From CAZQHK01 sp964593455 (GTDB lineage: Bacteria > Muiribacteriota > CAYSPT01): 64,000 nucleotides of DNA. Shown here one piece after another: positions 34,599 through 44,422 of the stretch. Numbering within the stretch: position 1 is the first letter of the stretch; every line of letters begins with the position of its first letter. The stretch is from NCBI GenBank assembly GCA_964593455.1, contig CAZQHK010000017.1, positions 1 to 64,000 on the forward strand, in the 5' to 3' direction. Under the pieces are notes generated by a model. That model saw nothing but the letters and a program-made list of their open reading frames with translations. It searched no databases and was not told the origin of the DNA. A program made the translations under genes and the position numbers.

Positions 34599-36473
34599 TC
34601 AGAGATTTCCACCGAAGTTCCTATTGTACCTTGTCAGAACCTGTCTGTGAAGATCATGATATGCTGCGTCCCAATAAATCCAATGTCGTTGCTTTCCCGG
34701 AATGAATCCTTTCGGAAACCGGTTGGACAGCTGCGTCCAATCAACAGCCGGGCCTTTGAGCAAAGAGGTCATAAAGAGTTCGAAATGAATGGTATTCAGT
34801 TCCTTGCTGTCGATGTTTTCTTTCTTGTCCAGATAATTCTCGATGTAGAGTGAGCGATACGGTTGAGTGTTGCGGTTTGCCGCTAGAACGACGACAGTCC
34901 CGTTTCTACAGAGTATTTCCGCCACCGTATCAAACCCGGAAAAAACAGTTTTTTTCCCGGTTCCGGGAGGGAATTTCACCATGATATAATCGGCGTTTTT
35001 AAGAACGGTCTCGCGGTTGAGGGTTCGGTAATAACTGGTTCCCCGGCACCGACTGTTATAGATGTTAAAGGTGGTCAGCATGTTCAGGTCTCGAAATTTT
35101 TCATATGGGATATCGCTGCGCCCAACGGTTTCAGGTGGAAATCCGTCAAGATTATAGATCACACTGGGGAATAGATAATAGGCAATTCCCAGCGCCGCGT
35201 TCGGATCAAAACCGGCAATGACTAAATTCAAGGGAAATTTCCATCCCTTCACGATCGTTTCGAAGGAGGCGTCTGGCAGTAAAATATCAGGGTTGACGGT
35301 GTCGAAAAGCGCTTCCTCTATGGCTTTTATCGGTAAGGGCTGATCGAAAAAGTAAGGGCAGTATACCGTGTGGGAAGTGATGGCCAGATACTGTCCTGTG
35401 GATAGCAGCAGTATGGTGATCAACAGCCCTTTTCTGAATCGTAATGACGATACTTGCTGGATTCCTCTGAAGATGAGGAGCACAGCCGGGACCACGCACG
35501 GCGCCACGTGCCGTGGTTCTTTCACCGGTTGAAATATGAGCAGTGTCAGCGGTACCAAAAACCACGACCAGAGAACGAGGTCACGGCTGACAGCTTGCCG
35601 TGTCAGCCATCGACGTAGATTCTTCAGGTAAAAAACCGGCAGGAGAAGAAATGGTGTGAGTATAAACAACTGCGTTTTCCAAATATGGGCGTAATAAAAA
35701 AATAAAGAATCCATGGACAGAACCTCAGGTGGTCCAAGCAGCCGCATGATAGGGTACACGGTGTTGCCCAGTGTCCGGTAATAGGTTACTGAATAAGGCA
35801 GAATCAATGTTTGTAAGGCCAGGGCGATCATCAACGGGGCAGTGAAAATGATCAACAGCTCTCCGAAGCGGCGATAACGTTTATTGACAAGATTCCTAAC
35901 CGTTTCGACGGCGAAAGGCCCAATGAAGAAGAGCGGATATGTCATCTTGGTCATAAAGCCGAAACCGAGCATGGCGGCAAACGCAAACGAAGCCGGCCTC
36001 CGGGTAAAGTGGTCTGTCCTGAACAACAGGATGTAGTTCAGGGCGATGAGAGCGGTCAGGGATATCTCCACATAAAGTTCGCGCGAAAGCCCCAGTATCA
36101 GGGGAGAGGCTATGATTGTGGCCACTACCAGGAAGGCCGGCGCCCGGATGCCTGTTTGCCGACACAGTCGTCGAACTGCCAGAGCAAGCAGGGCGATAAA
36201 GAAAAAATTGGCCCATAAGGCAGCTGGAATGGAGTTTTTGATAACCATTACCGGATACAGAAAGAGGGGGAAAATCGAAGGGAGAAACAGGTCCTTGAGA
36301 TTCCATTCTCCACCGGCTGTCCGGGTGGCGAACTGGTAGTATTGATCTGGGTCCATCCAGGAAAAGGCGTCCCGGTAGCGGATATCGAAATGAAAATCCA
36401 CCGCAAAAAGGGTCAATAACAGGACAAGACATGCCCATTTGACAATCCGGGTAACGACCGTTTTATGATTCAT
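34599..36473 (-). CDS. Polytopic GT39-like membrane glycosyltransferase
   Basis: This protein of about 624 residues starts at ATG 36473 with a first membrane helix (VKWACLVLLLTLFAVDFHF). MDPDQYYQFA lies in the first extracytoplasmic loop, where GT-C enzymes carry their acidic catalytic motif. About ten helices follow, including FLVVATIIASPLILGLSREL and FAAMLGFGFMTKMTYPLFFI, then a soluble C-terminal domain. The pattern fits the ArnT/GT39 superfamily, but the donor and acceptor are unknown. The frame is open 54 codons further upstream, overlapping the GH57 stop, but that part is low-complexity and has no signal. It is upstream of the TMTC-like gene and probably co-transcribed. Confidence 0.7.
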   Translation of the reverse strand: MNHKTVVTRIVKWACLVLLLTLFAVDFHFDIRYRDAFSWMDPDQYYQFATRTAGGEWNLKDLFLPSIFPLFLYPVMVIKNSIPAALWANFFFIALLALAVRRLCRQTGIRAPAFLVVATIIASPLILGLSRELYVEISLTALIALNYILLFRTDHFTRRPASFAFAAMLGFGFMTKMTYPLFFIGPFAVETVRNLVNKRYRRFGELLIIFTAPLMIALALQTLILPYSVTYYRTLGNTVYPIMRLLGPPEVLSMDSLFFYYAHIWKTQLFILTPFLLLPVFYLKNLRRWLTRQAVSRDLVLWSWFLVPLTLLIFQPVKEPRHVAPCVVPAVLLIFRGIQQVSSLRFRKGLLITILLLSTGQYLAITSHTVYCPYFFDQPLPIKAIEEALFDTVNPDILLPDASFETIVKGWKFPLNLVIAGFDPNAALGIAYYLFPSVIYNLDGFPPETVGRSDIPYEKFRDLNMLTTFNIYNSRCRGTSYYRTLNRETVLKNADYIMVKFPPGTGKKTVFSGFDTVAEILCRNGTVVVLAANRNTQPYRSLYIENYLDKKENIDSKELNTIHFELFMTSLLKGPAVDWTQLSNRFPKGFIPGKQRHWIYWDAAYHDLHRQVLTRYNRNFGGNL

Positions 36474-36508
36474 AACACTATTATAACGCAGCCGGACTTC
36501 CGGTGGTG

Positions 36509-39500
36509 CTACTCTAGGGCCAGCGGAGGAACAGCCAAACTGTTCTTGAGAATCTTGAACTGAGACATTTGTTCGGGCAGCACCAGGTCGATGGCGGTGG
36601 CGCCATCGGTTGTTTGCCGCCCGCCGAACTGCCATTCGCTAACCCTTGTAGAGATCGACCGGACACGTCCTGCTGCGTTCCCGTCGTGTCCAAGAATAAC
36701 AGGCAATATCCTGGTCTTTTTCTCTATTTTACCGATCAGGTTGATTGGCACCGAGAGCACCACCGCCGGTTGGAGGGGGTCAACTACCACCCGTACTCCC
36801 GCCCTGATTTCTACCTCCTGGCTGTCGGTAGCCCGGGCCAGGGCCGTTCTCCAGCCGTCGGCGGTGAGTGCCATGTGCCAGCCTCCGGCGACCTCGAAAT
36901 TTCTGCCTTCCAGCGCCGTTTGTCGTGGTTCCGTTGTCAGTGTAGGGTTAAAGAGATAAACATCAAATGTCTGAAGGCTGAATCCCGACGGCCCTGACCA
37001 GGGATTGGAGATCGGGTTGGCCATACGGAATCTGAACAGGACCCTGTCTTCTGTGGTCAGAAGATCGAAACCTGTAAGATCGAAGACACCGGCGGAGAAT
37101 ACCTGGTTCTCGGGATAGGTATATGTGCCGGGGCCTTTATCGTCGTTATCCGGATCGTCCTGCGAAACTACCAGGACGGTGTCTGAGATCTCTCCCACCG
37201 GGAAAATATAGTGGATGGAAGAGTCCGGTCCCGGTAAATACTCGCTTTCTCCTCCTTCCGGTTTCCATTCCACGCTAACTCCCACCCGGCCATAGGAATG
37301 TGCCTCGATAGCCGACCAGGGGATAGAGAATTCGGCAATGTCCTGGATGAACCGGTAAATCTTGCGGTAATCTTCCGTACGGACTCCATTGGGAAAGGCC
37401 TGAACGATAAACGTTCCGGGATTGTGTGCCGGTATCTCGATCACCAACTGATTTTCTTTGGAAAAGGTGCCGGCTGTTTCCGGCCGTACGTAAACAGTCA
37501 GGACTCCCCGGGGTCGATTATCAGTTTCCTGGCCGGTGCCGGTCATTTTGGCCATGATGTACAGGTTGTCGCGGTCATAGGCCAGCCGGGCTTCTTTCAG
37601 ATTGCCTCCGGCGGCCATGGTCTGTGCTGCTCCTCCCGGCTTCAGACTCACACCGGCCGCCCACTCGTCGGCCGGGTTCGCAACTCCGTCGATGGTGGCG
37701 GAAGCGTACCCTTCGGGAAACTCGGCGGGAACGACTACTGATGGGGGAACGATAGGTTCATCGAGAAAGGCGGGATCAGGCTTCCCGGTCAGGCGATAAA
37801 CGTTTTTGAGAGTATTACGAAACTGGACATCGAAAGCGGAATCGTTGGCGCTTTCCTGGTCGTATCCGAACCACCAGAACCAGTCCGATCCTTCGGCGGC
37901 CAGTATCTCATTCCACACTGCCTCTTCCACATCGGGGGCAATTTCACCCTGGTCCAGGACCGCTTGCCAGTACTCTCTCACGTTTTGAAGCATTTTCCAG
38001 GCCTTGTTCTCTTGCTCCTCGCCGATCCAGATATGGAAATCGGCATCGATCCAGGACCCCGGCCACAACTTCTCTATCTGAGGAATCTGGAAATCATCCG
38101 GTAGCGATTCCAGGTAATCACTGATCCTGACTGTTTTAAGCCAGTTGCTTTCGATGCTGAGACGGCGGTAGAGTTCCCTGAGGAACCGTTCTCCCCGATC
38201 GGGGTAATGCTCCCAGGCGTTCTCTCCATCGAGGACGATGGTAGCAATGTATGGTCTGTCCTGGGGCATGGAGTCGTGAATCTCACGCAGCCGGCCGATG
38301 AAATCGGATACCGCTTCTGAGGCCGCCATTTTCGAGTAGCGAAAACCGATTCTATCGGAAAGCCTGGTGTCCCGGAACAGCATATGAAGGCGGCTGTCTC
38401 CCTCGCTAACGAGATAGGGAAGATACTTCTGTTCGAGTGTCAGTTCTTTGGGACCGAACGACCGCTGTAACACACTGACATCACTCAGGAACCAGGAAAA
38501 ACTCTCGTCGGCCACCAACGGAATGATCTCCTGGGCGACGCTGCCCTCACCGGGCCACATGCCCCTGGGGTTCCGGCCGAAGATTTCGGCGTACAAATGT
38601 TTGGCCTTCTTCACGTGAAGGCTGGCATCGCCCGGCCATTTGAAAGCCGGTTTGGGCATCGGTTCCCCTGAAAGGGCGACTTTTCCCAGATCGGAGTTGT
38701 ACACCAGGGGCAGAATCGGATGGGCGTAGGGGGTGGTGATAACTTCGATCTGGCCTGCTTCCTGGGCTTCCCGGTAGGTATTAAGCACCGAGTCGAGGAT
38801 GGAAATCTGTTCATCAAAAAGATTTTTTTTATCGTCTTCATCGAAATGCTTTCCAGCCAGACCTTTGTCCCATAGCCGTCCCAGGGAACTCTCCGGTTTA
38901 CGTAACATGGGATGAGTCCAGGTAAGATCGAACCATACCTGGAGGTCACGGAGTTCCTCTACTGAAAACTGGGTCACGGCGTCTGCCGGTCCGAACCGGT
39001 CCCGTTTGTCGAGGAGTGCCTGGTAGGGAGCTGAGGTGGAAATCATGGTTGGTTGTGGCATGTCAAAATATCTCACCAGTAGGAAAAAAGTATCGTCATT
39101 GTCGAGAGATTCGGCTTTCTTCATGGCTACCTGCATACGCCGGTCGGAGTGCTTGTCGCTTTTATACATGGAAATAATGTCCTTCATCTGGAGCATGAGG
39201 CTGGGAGTTATGTTGAAGTTGCACTTGATGGAAGGATAATCTTTCACCAATTTAATCATGGGTAGATAGGCATTGGCCGAGTGGATTCTCACCCAACCTT
39301 CTTCGTAGGAACCTGTTTCCGGGTCTTTAAAGTAACGCGGCTGGTGATGATTCCACACCAGGGCCAGGAAGAGCGGATTCTTGTCTTCTTCCAGGGCCAG
39401 CGGTTCACCCGTAAGCGGTTTTTCAAGGGCGGTTTCCACTCCTGAAAAAACCGGTTCAACGGGAACCAGAGTGATCGCTTCCTGAGTGGCGGTGTCGTCA

Positions 39501-39664
39501 CTCAATATAAAATCCTGATGTTCTTCGACAACTTCGATTTCCAACTCCCCCGGTGACAGCCGCGGTACCGGTGGTGGCCCCTGGGCCTGGGACCAGGCGG
39601 GAAGAAGGAGAAAACCTATCGTTAAAAGGAGACGTGATGTAAGCGCAGTAACATTTTTACTCAT
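36509..39664 (-). CDS. Secreted GH57 glycoside hydrolase with C-terminal glucodextranase-like domains
   Basis: This 1051-residue protein has a signal peptide (LLLTIGFLLLPAWSQAQ). Residues 95-560 are a family 57 catalytic domain: LALVWNHHQPRYFKDPETG, IKCNFNITPSLMLQ, PYAHPILPLV, the nucleophile region GMWPGEGSVAQEII and the acid region IVLDGENAWEHYPDRGERF. A beta-rich module follows (ATIDGVANPADEW). The last 250 residues resemble the C-terminal binding domain of glucodextranase/amylopullulanase (DDPDNDDKGPGTYTYPENQV, FDVYLFNP). It should cut alpha-glucans outside the cytoplasm. The two membrane glycosyltransferases follow on the same strand after a 35-base gap. Confidence 0.88.
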   Translation of the reverse strand: MSKNVTALTSRLLLTIGFLLLPAWSQAQGPPPVPRLSPGELEIEVVEEHQDFILSDDTATQEAITLVPVEPVFSGVETALEKPLTGEPLALEEDKNPLFLALVWNHHQPRYFKDPETGSYEEGWVRIHSANAYLPMIKLVKDYPSIKCNFNITPSLMLQMKDIISMYKSDKHSDRRMQVAMKKAESLDNDDTFFLLVRYFDMPQPTMISTSAPYQALLDKRDRFGPADAVTQFSVEELRDLQVWFDLTWTHPMLRKPESSLGRLWDKGLAGKHFDEDDKKNLFDEQISILDSVLNTYREAQEAGQIEVITTPYAHPILPLVYNSDLGKVALSGEPMPKPAFKWPGDASLHVKKAKHLYAEIFGRNPRGMWPGEGSVAQEIIPLVADESFSWFLSDVSVLQRSFGPKELTLEQKYLPYLVSEGDSRLHMLFRDTRLSDRIGFRYSKMAASEAVSDFIGRLREIHDSMPQDRPYIATIVLDGENAWEHYPDRGERFLRELYRRLSIESNWLKTVRISDYLESLPDDFQIPQIEKLWPGSWIDADFHIWIGEEQENKAWKMLQNVREYWQAVLDQGEIAPDVEEAVWNEILAAEGSDWFWWFGYDQESANDSAFDVQFRNTLKNVYRLTGKPDPAFLDEPIVPPSVVVPAEFPEGYASATIDGVANPADEWAAGVSLKPGGAAQTMAAGGNLKEARLAYDRDNLYIMAKMTGTGQETDNRPRGVLTVYVRPETAGTFSKENQLVIEIPAHNPGTFIVQAFPNGVRTEDYRKIYRFIQDIAEFSIPWSAIEAHSYGRVGVSVEWKPEGGESEYLPGPDSSIHYIFPVGEISDTVLVVSQDDPDNDDKGPGTYTYPENQVFSAGVFDLTGFDLLTTEDRVLFRFRMANPISNPWSGPSGFSLQTFDVYLFNPTLTTEPRQTALEGRNFEVAGGWHMALTADGWRTALARATDSQEVEIRAGVRVVVDPLQPAVVLSVPINLIGKIEKKTRILPVILGHDGNAAGRVRSISTRVSEWQFGGRQTTDGATAIDLVLPEQMSQFKILKNSLAVPPLALE

Positions 39665-39857
39665 CTAAAAAACCTCCCGTTTCCACTCCCGAGAGTATAG
39701 CACAACGGCCCATATCTTGACACCTGCGTCAAGCCGGCGAACATTTCCCATCTCAGATACGTTAATGTCTCTCCTGACGATAGAGCCTCTTTTGGGTTAT
39801 GGGTTGACGTAAACAAGGTTGCTTCCTAGAATGGCGTGAGGAGATGCTACCCGACTG

Positions 39858-41381
39858 ATGCGAAACCGATTTCAGACTATACACATCATATTCAATTTTC
39901 TCGGCTCCCTCTTTATCGTACTGGGAGGCTTACTGCTTCTGCCTTTGGTGTTTGTGGTGGCCGGCGGTGAACTGGAGGGGGGAATGGCCACCCTGTGGGC
40001 TTTTGTGGTGCCCAGCGTGGCATCGTTCCTGCTGGGAACTCTTTTGACCCTAGTTTGCCGGCGGGGTGTTCCCAACAGTGTTCAGGCTATGCTTATATGC
40101 TGCCTGGGTTGGATCGGGTTTTCCGCTATCGGTGCCATCCCGTTTGTGATCGGTATCGGGGTGAGCTACCTGGATGGGTATTTCGAGACCATGAGCGGTT
40201 TTACGACTACCGGCATAACCATGTTATCCGGGCTCGACTCCATGCCGCGGAGCATACTCTTCTGGAGGAGTCTGACTCAGTGGCTGGGCGGGCTTGGTAT
40301 TGTCACCTTTTTCCTGGCCGTGACCTTTCGCGGCGGGAGCGCTCACCGGCTTTTCGGCGCCGAGAGTCACAAAATCGATGTGGGCCGGCCGGTTCCGGGC
40401 ATAGCCCGAACACTCAAGATCCTGTGGGGAATCTATGCCCTTTTTACCTTGATCATCGTGCTGGGGTTGATAGGCGTGGGAATGTCCGCTTTCGACAGCG
40501 TCTGCCACAGTTTTACGGCCCTTTCAACCGGCGGATTTTCTCCGTATGACGCCAGTATCGAGTATTATCGGATAGCAGGATATACTCATTATCGGTGGAT
40601 CGAGTACATCCTGGTGTTGGGCATGATTCTGGGAGGCACGAACTTCCTCATTCACTACCGGGTATTAAACGGTAACTTCAAGGCACTTTGGGACAATATG
40701 GAGATGCGTTACTGGTGGAGTGGAATCGGGATCTTTGTGGCCATTATTGTCTTGGAACGCTATCTTCGACTCGACCCTGTGGCGGGGTTGTCCAGTGCCG
40801 GCGGCGGGTTCTGGAAACAACTGGAAGAAAATTTCCGTATTGTCCTGTTCCAGGTAGTCTCCATTCTGACCACGACCGGGTTCGGGACCCGGGACATCGG
40901 GACGTCTTTTTTCGGTCACACCGCCAAGCAGCTTTTTCTGGTCATGATGGTTGTCGGCGGGTGTGTGGGCTCGACCGGTGGCGGCATCAAAGTGCTGCGA
41001 ATAGGTATTTTGATGAAACTGATTCGCCGGGAGGTATTCAAACTCCGTACGCCGCCCCGGGCTGTATCCACTGTGTTAATAGATGGAACCCCCCTGCATT
41101 CAAATGAAATCTACCGGGTGAGTGGATTGTTTTTCACCTGGATTTTCCTGCTGGTAATCGGTGGTTGTATCACCGCTTTTCTTTCTAATCTTGACGGGCT
41201 CGCGGCCGCCTCGGGAATGTTCAGTGCCCTGGGAAATATCGGCCCCTGTTACATCCCGGTCAAGTTTATGGGAGAGCTTCATCCGCTCATCAAAATCGTC
41301 TATATATTCGGTATGCTGGCCGGGCGTTTGGAAATCCTGCCCGTGCTGCTTCTGTTCAGCCGAAAAGCGTGGCAGGCATAA
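39858..41381 (+). CDS. trkH: Trk/Ktr potassium uptake protein, membrane subunit TrkH
   Basis: This 507-residue membrane protein has the four membrane-loop-membrane repeats of TrkH. Selectivity loops can be seen as TMSGFTTTGITML, HSFTALSTGGFSPYDAS, VVSILTTTGFGTRDI and MFSALGNIGPCYIP. WRSLTQWLGGLGIVTFFLA and GGCVGSTGGGIKVLRIGIL are also typical. It moves K+ into the cell, regulated by the TrkA protein encoded 14 bases downstream. ATG 39858 is the likely start. A TTGACA with a weak -10 about 130 bases upstream may be the promoter. Confidence 0.95.
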   Translation: MRNRFQTIHIIFNFLGSLFIVLGGLLLLPLVFVVAGGELEGGMATLWAFVVPSVASFLLGTLLTLVCRRGVPNSVQAMLICCLGWIGFSAIGAIPFVIGIGVSYLDGYFETMSGFTTTGITMLSGLDSMPRSILFWRSLTQWLGGLGIVTFFLAVTFRGGSAHRLFGAESHKIDVGRPVPGIARTLKILWGIYALFTLIIVLGLIGVGMSAFDSVCHSFTALSTGGFSPYDASIEYYRIAGYTHYRWIEYILVLGMILGGTNFLIHYRVLNGNFKALWDNMEMRYWWSGIGIFVAIIVLERYLRLDPVAGLSSAGGGFWKQLEENFRIVLFQVVSILTTTGFGTRDIGTSFFGHTAKQLFLVMMVVGGCVGSTGGGIKVLRIGILMKLIRREVFKLRTPPRAVSTVLIDGTPLHSNEIYRVSGLFFTWIFLLVIGGCITAFLSNLDGLAAASGMFSALGNIGPCYIPVKFMGELHPLIKIVYIFGMLAGRLEILPVLLLFSRKAWQA

Positions 41382-41395
41382 GGAGGAAATGAACC

Positions 41396-42091
41396 ATGTA
41401 CGTCGTTGTTGCCGGAGCAGGCATAATCGGGCATCAGATTACAAAAATGTTGGTTGAAAACAAACATGATGTGGTGGCCATAGACCGGGACCAGGATGTC
41501 TGCGAATCCATCTACGCCGACACGGGAGCGCTCACGATTCACGGGAACGCCACCGATATCAACGTCTTGGAACGCGCGGGCGCTGACAAAGCGGATGTCA
41601 TTCTCTGTCTGATGCGGTACGCTTCAGACAACATCGCCTGCGCTCTGGTGGCTAAAAGTCTGGGAATTCCTCGCATTATTGCCCGACTCCGCAATCCCCG
41701 TTACGAGGAAGCGTACAAGTTGGCGGGGATCACCAGCATTGTCAGGATGGCGGACTTGCTGGTCAGCCAGATCATTATGGAAGTCGAGCAGCCGAAAGTG
41801 CGCAGCATCATGACTCTCGGTGGAGGGAAAGCGGGAATATACGCGGTCAAGATTTTGCCGGAAGCGAAAACCGTCGGTATGAAGATCAAAGCTATCGCGC
41901 AGCACAAAAAGTTTCCCAGCGAATGCGTGTTCATGGGTATCTATCGGGAACAGGATGATGATTTCAGGATTCCCCGGGGGAATCACAGTCTCAAGGAAGG
42001 AGACACCGTCTTCCTTATCTCGAAAAGTCAGGATATCAAAGAAGCTACCGATTTCCTGGCAGACACCGGCGCCAAAGGGTTTCTCAAGTAA
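41396..42091 (+). CDS. trkA: Trk/Ktr potassium uptake regulatory subunit TrkA (single RCK unit)
   Basis: This 231-residue protein has one Rossmann RCK-N domain (YVVVAGAGIIGHQITKMLVE, then VAIDRDQDVCESIYA and GNATDINVLERAGADKADVI) and one C-terminal RCK-C domain (IKAIAQHKKFPSECVFMGIY, LKEGDTVFLISKSQDI). This is the short KtrA-type form rather than the tandem form of enteric TrkA. It binds NAD or adenine nucleotides and gates TrkH. AAGGAGG lies seven bases before ATG 41396. Confidence 0.94.
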   Translation: MYVVVAGAGIIGHQITKMLVENKHDVVAIDRDQDVCESIYADTGALTIHGNATDINVLERAGADKADVILCLMRYASDNIACALVAKSLGIPRIIARLRNPRYEEAYKLAGITSIVRMADLLVSQIIMEVEQPKVRSIMTLGGGKAGIYAVKILPEAKTVGMKIKAIAQHKKFPSECVFMGIYREQDDDFRIPRGNHSLKEGDTVFLISKSQDIKEATDFLADTGAKGFLK

Positions 42092-42102
42092 CCTGGCCGT
42101 TG

Positions 42103-42711
42103 CTATTTTACGGTCCAGGTCTGCTCCAGGAGCAGCTTCTTCTGGCGGAATAGTTTTCCGGTAAATACGTTGCCCCGGGCGAAGGTGCCGACTCCTTTCG
42201 GGGTTCCCGTCATGACGATATCGTTATCGTCCAGCGTAAAGTGTCGGGCAATCTCTTTGAGTATGGCAGAGGGTTTGTGGAGCATGAGATCCACGGAACC
42301 GTTCTGCCTGAGTTCTCCGTTTATCCAGAGCTCAAGGGCCAGGTCCCGGAAGTTTTCCGTGAAAGGTATGAAACGTGAGAAAATCGCTGACCTGTCAAAG
42401 GCCTTTGATTTTTCCCAGGGGAGCCCTTTTCCCTTCAGCCGTTTCTGCACTTGTGAAAGGGTCAGGTCCAGCCCGAACCCGATCCCTGCCGGTCTTCCGT
42501 CACGCATGATGAATGAGAGTTCTCCCTCGTATCGTGAGGCCGCGGCCGGCAGGACGAGATCTTCGGATACGGCGCTGTTTGGTTTCATGAACAGGACGAG
42601 TTCTTCAGGATCTCTCCCCTTAAGCTCGCGAATGTGTTCCACGTAGTTCATTCCAACGCAGACGATTTTGCCGGGAACGACGTTTTGATTGTCGAAATTG
42701 ACGCAATGCAT
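42103..42711 (-). CDS. Fumarylacetoacetate hydrolase-family protein
   Basis: This 202-residue protein is a short FAH-fold enzyme. It has KIVCVGMNYVEHIRELKG, LVLFMKPNSAVSEDLVLP, the metal-ligand block YEGELSFIMRDG, GFGLDLTLSQVQ, KAFDRSAIFSRFIPF, WINGELRQNGSVDLMLHKPS and DIVMTGTPKGVGTFARGN. Family members hydrolyse or decarboxylate beta-diketo acids such as acylpyruvates. I chose ATG 42711, which has AGGAG upstream; a further 17 codons are open but have no ribosome site. It is convergent with trkA. Confidence 0.85.
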   Translation of the reverse strand: MHCVNFDNQNVVPGKIVCVGMNYVEHIRELKGRDPEELVLFMKPNSAVSEDLVLPAAASRYEGELSFIMRDGRPAGIGFGLDLTLSQVQKRLKGKGLPWEKSKAFDRSAIFSRFIPFTENFRDLALELWINGELRQNGSVDLMLHKPSAILKEIARHFTLDDNDIVMTGTPKGVGTFARGNVFTGKLFRQKKLLLEQTWTVK

Positions 42712-42875
42712 AGGTTTCTTCTCCTGTCCGGAAGCATACCACCATGTCGGCGTAGCGGTCAAAATGAAGGGTAATGGATTGCGAAGACCGTTTTAAGGGA
42801 TTCCCCAAAAGACAAAGAAGAGAAAATGCGATAAACTTTCTGTAACACGGATCCTAACACGGAGGTTGGAATTCA

Positions 42876-43187
42876 TTGAGCGGTAGTATCGGCTATCCCC
42901 ATCCCGGTAACAGTTCAAATAAACTGTCGATCCTGGTAGTTGGTGATCAACCACAGGATACCTTGAGCATCGTTTCGGTGCTGGAAGGATTTGATATTGA
43001 CGACAGTTTCGTTCTCTCCCGGGTGCACACTGTCCGGGGCGCGTTCGAGAATATCGTTAACAAGTCCCCTGATGTGATTATCGTAACCGTGACCGGAATA
43101 ACGTCGGCCGGGATAGATGTGCTGCAAAATATCCGGAATTTCGCCAAATCCAGAATTTCCGGTTTTCCTCGATCGCTACGATGGTAA
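42876..43187 (+). pseudogene. Truncated response-regulator receiver domain
   Basis: From TTG 42876, with GGAGG ten bases upstream, the protein reads NKLSILVVGDQPQDTLSIVS and later SPDVIIVTVTGITSAGIDVL. This fits a receiver domain through its third strand, with a Thr where the phosphorylated Asp should be. After QNIRNFAKS (about 43152) the similarity ends, and 20 further codons lead to a stop. The sequence there holds a small hairpin (CCGGAA...TTCCGG) and a larger inverted repeat at 43167-43254. About half the domain and all of the output part are missing. Confidence 0.55.
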
Positions 43188-43254
43188 AGTCGCCCAGGCG
43201 AAAAGGATTTTTTACCCCATCCACCGATAAAATTTGACGCGTAGCGATACGAGG
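43167..43254. repeat. Inverted-repeat element D
   Basis: CCTCGATCGCTACG (43167-43180) pairs with CGTAGCGATACGAGG (43240-43254) with one bulged base. It directly follows the broken receiver gene and lies 17 bases before the start of the LRR gene, so it may end the first transcript or lie in the leader of the second. Confidence 0.5.
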
Positions 43255-43270
43255 TGTTAGCATTTTACGT

Positions 43271-44284
43271 ATGGATAAACTATTAAAAGTTCTTTTGATA
43301 CTCATTCTCTGCGTGCTTTTACCGGGAACAGCTCTGTCGTTTGAATCGGAAGAAGAGCGCACGGAGGCGCGGCGGTTGATTTCTTTGGTTCGTGATCCGG
43401 GCCTGAAACAGGAGCTTGAACAAAACGTGCAGGTCGGGACAATAGATACCCTGGATGGCGTGTTGGCGGCGGTAGGGCGGTATCTATCATCAGCACCGTT
43501 AGACGGGTCTACAGAGAACGAATTGTTAAAATCTGCCGGCCGGGAGAGGGAACCGGGTTCTCCGGGTACCGATTCCGCCAGGAGTTACACCGTGGTTGTT
43601 ACCGTGCCGGACGCCAACTTCCGGTATTACCTGGTAAACGAACCATGCGGTGATTTTCAGGACACAAGCGGCGTTACCGACAACGGAGACGGGACCGTCA
43701 CCGTCCGCGACGTACGGCGGATCACCACCATCAGCCTGTTGGCCAGAAAGTATCAACAGTATCAGGACCGGGGCATTTCCGATTTGACCGGTATCAAGTC
43801 CTTTACCTACCTGGAGAAACTTTTCTGTTGGCGAAACGGCATCACCATCCTGGACATCCGAGGGCTTGCTTCCCTGGAGCGCCTGGTATGCCCCTACGGT
43901 CTTTCCTACCTGGACATTAACGACTGCATCGGTTTGAAGGAACTCCATGTATTTGAGTCTAATCTGACTGGGATTAGCGTCGAGGAGAACGCGGCTTTAC
44001 AATGGTTTCACTGCGAAAACAACCCGGCCCTGGTTCGTCTGCCGCTGCAATACAATACCGCCTTAAAATGGCTCTACTGCCTGAATAATCCGGTGATTAC
44101 GAGTCTGGATATTTCCAGGAACACTGCTCTGGAAAAACTCTATTGCGAAGATGTCCCCGCTCTCGCTACCATCTATGTCTGGTCCAAAACCGGCGTGCAC
44201 CCCGACCAGGCGTGGCCTGTCAACCGGTACTGGACCGAGGTTTTAACCCGGTTCGACCGGCCGATTATCATCGATAAAAAATAA
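43271..44284 (+). CDS. Secreted leucine-rich-repeat protein
   Basis: This 337-residue protein has a signal peptide (LLKVLLILILCVLLPGTALS). After a spacer, residues 105-140 start with VVVTVPDANFRYYLVNEPCG, then repeats of the form LExLxCxxNxxLTxLDxxxN follow: YLEKLFCWRNGITILDIRGL, LKWLYCLNNPVITSLDISRN and LEKLYCED. The Cys-containing LRR type is common in secreted proteins of bacteria with many LRRs. At least six repeats are seen. It probably binds another protein outside the cell. It stands alone before uppP. Confidence 0.75.
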   Translation: MDKLLKVLLILILCVLLPGTALSFESEEERTEARRLISLVRDPGLKQELEQNVQVGTIDTLDGVLAAVGRYLSSAPLDGSTENELLKSAGREREPGSPGTDSARSYTVVVTVPDANFRYYLVNEPCGDFQDTSGVTDNGDGTVTVRDVRRITTISLLARKYQQYQDRGISDLTGIKSFTYLEKLFCWRNGITILDIRGLASLERLVCPYGLSYLDINDCIGLKELHVFESNLTGISVEENAALQWFHCENNPALVRLPLQYNTALKWLYCLNNPVITSLDISRNTALEKLYCEDVPALATIYVWSKTGVHPDQAWPVNRYWTEVLTRFDRPIIIDKK

Positions 44285-44422
44285 TCGATATCGGTCTTGA
44301 TTTTTTCCGAAGACATCACTGTTACGGATATCGCTAGCGGAGACTGTCTTACAGGATGCAGTGTTACGCTCGTTACAGGTATACGGCCGGTTCGAATGCC
44401 TCTGTGATACAATAAGCCAATC

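Noticed and set aside
44385..44422. GGTTCGAATGCC looked like the T-arm of a tRNA.
   Set aside because: The flanking bases do not form the T stem (GCCGG against GCCTC) and no anticodon or acceptor arm is seen upstream.
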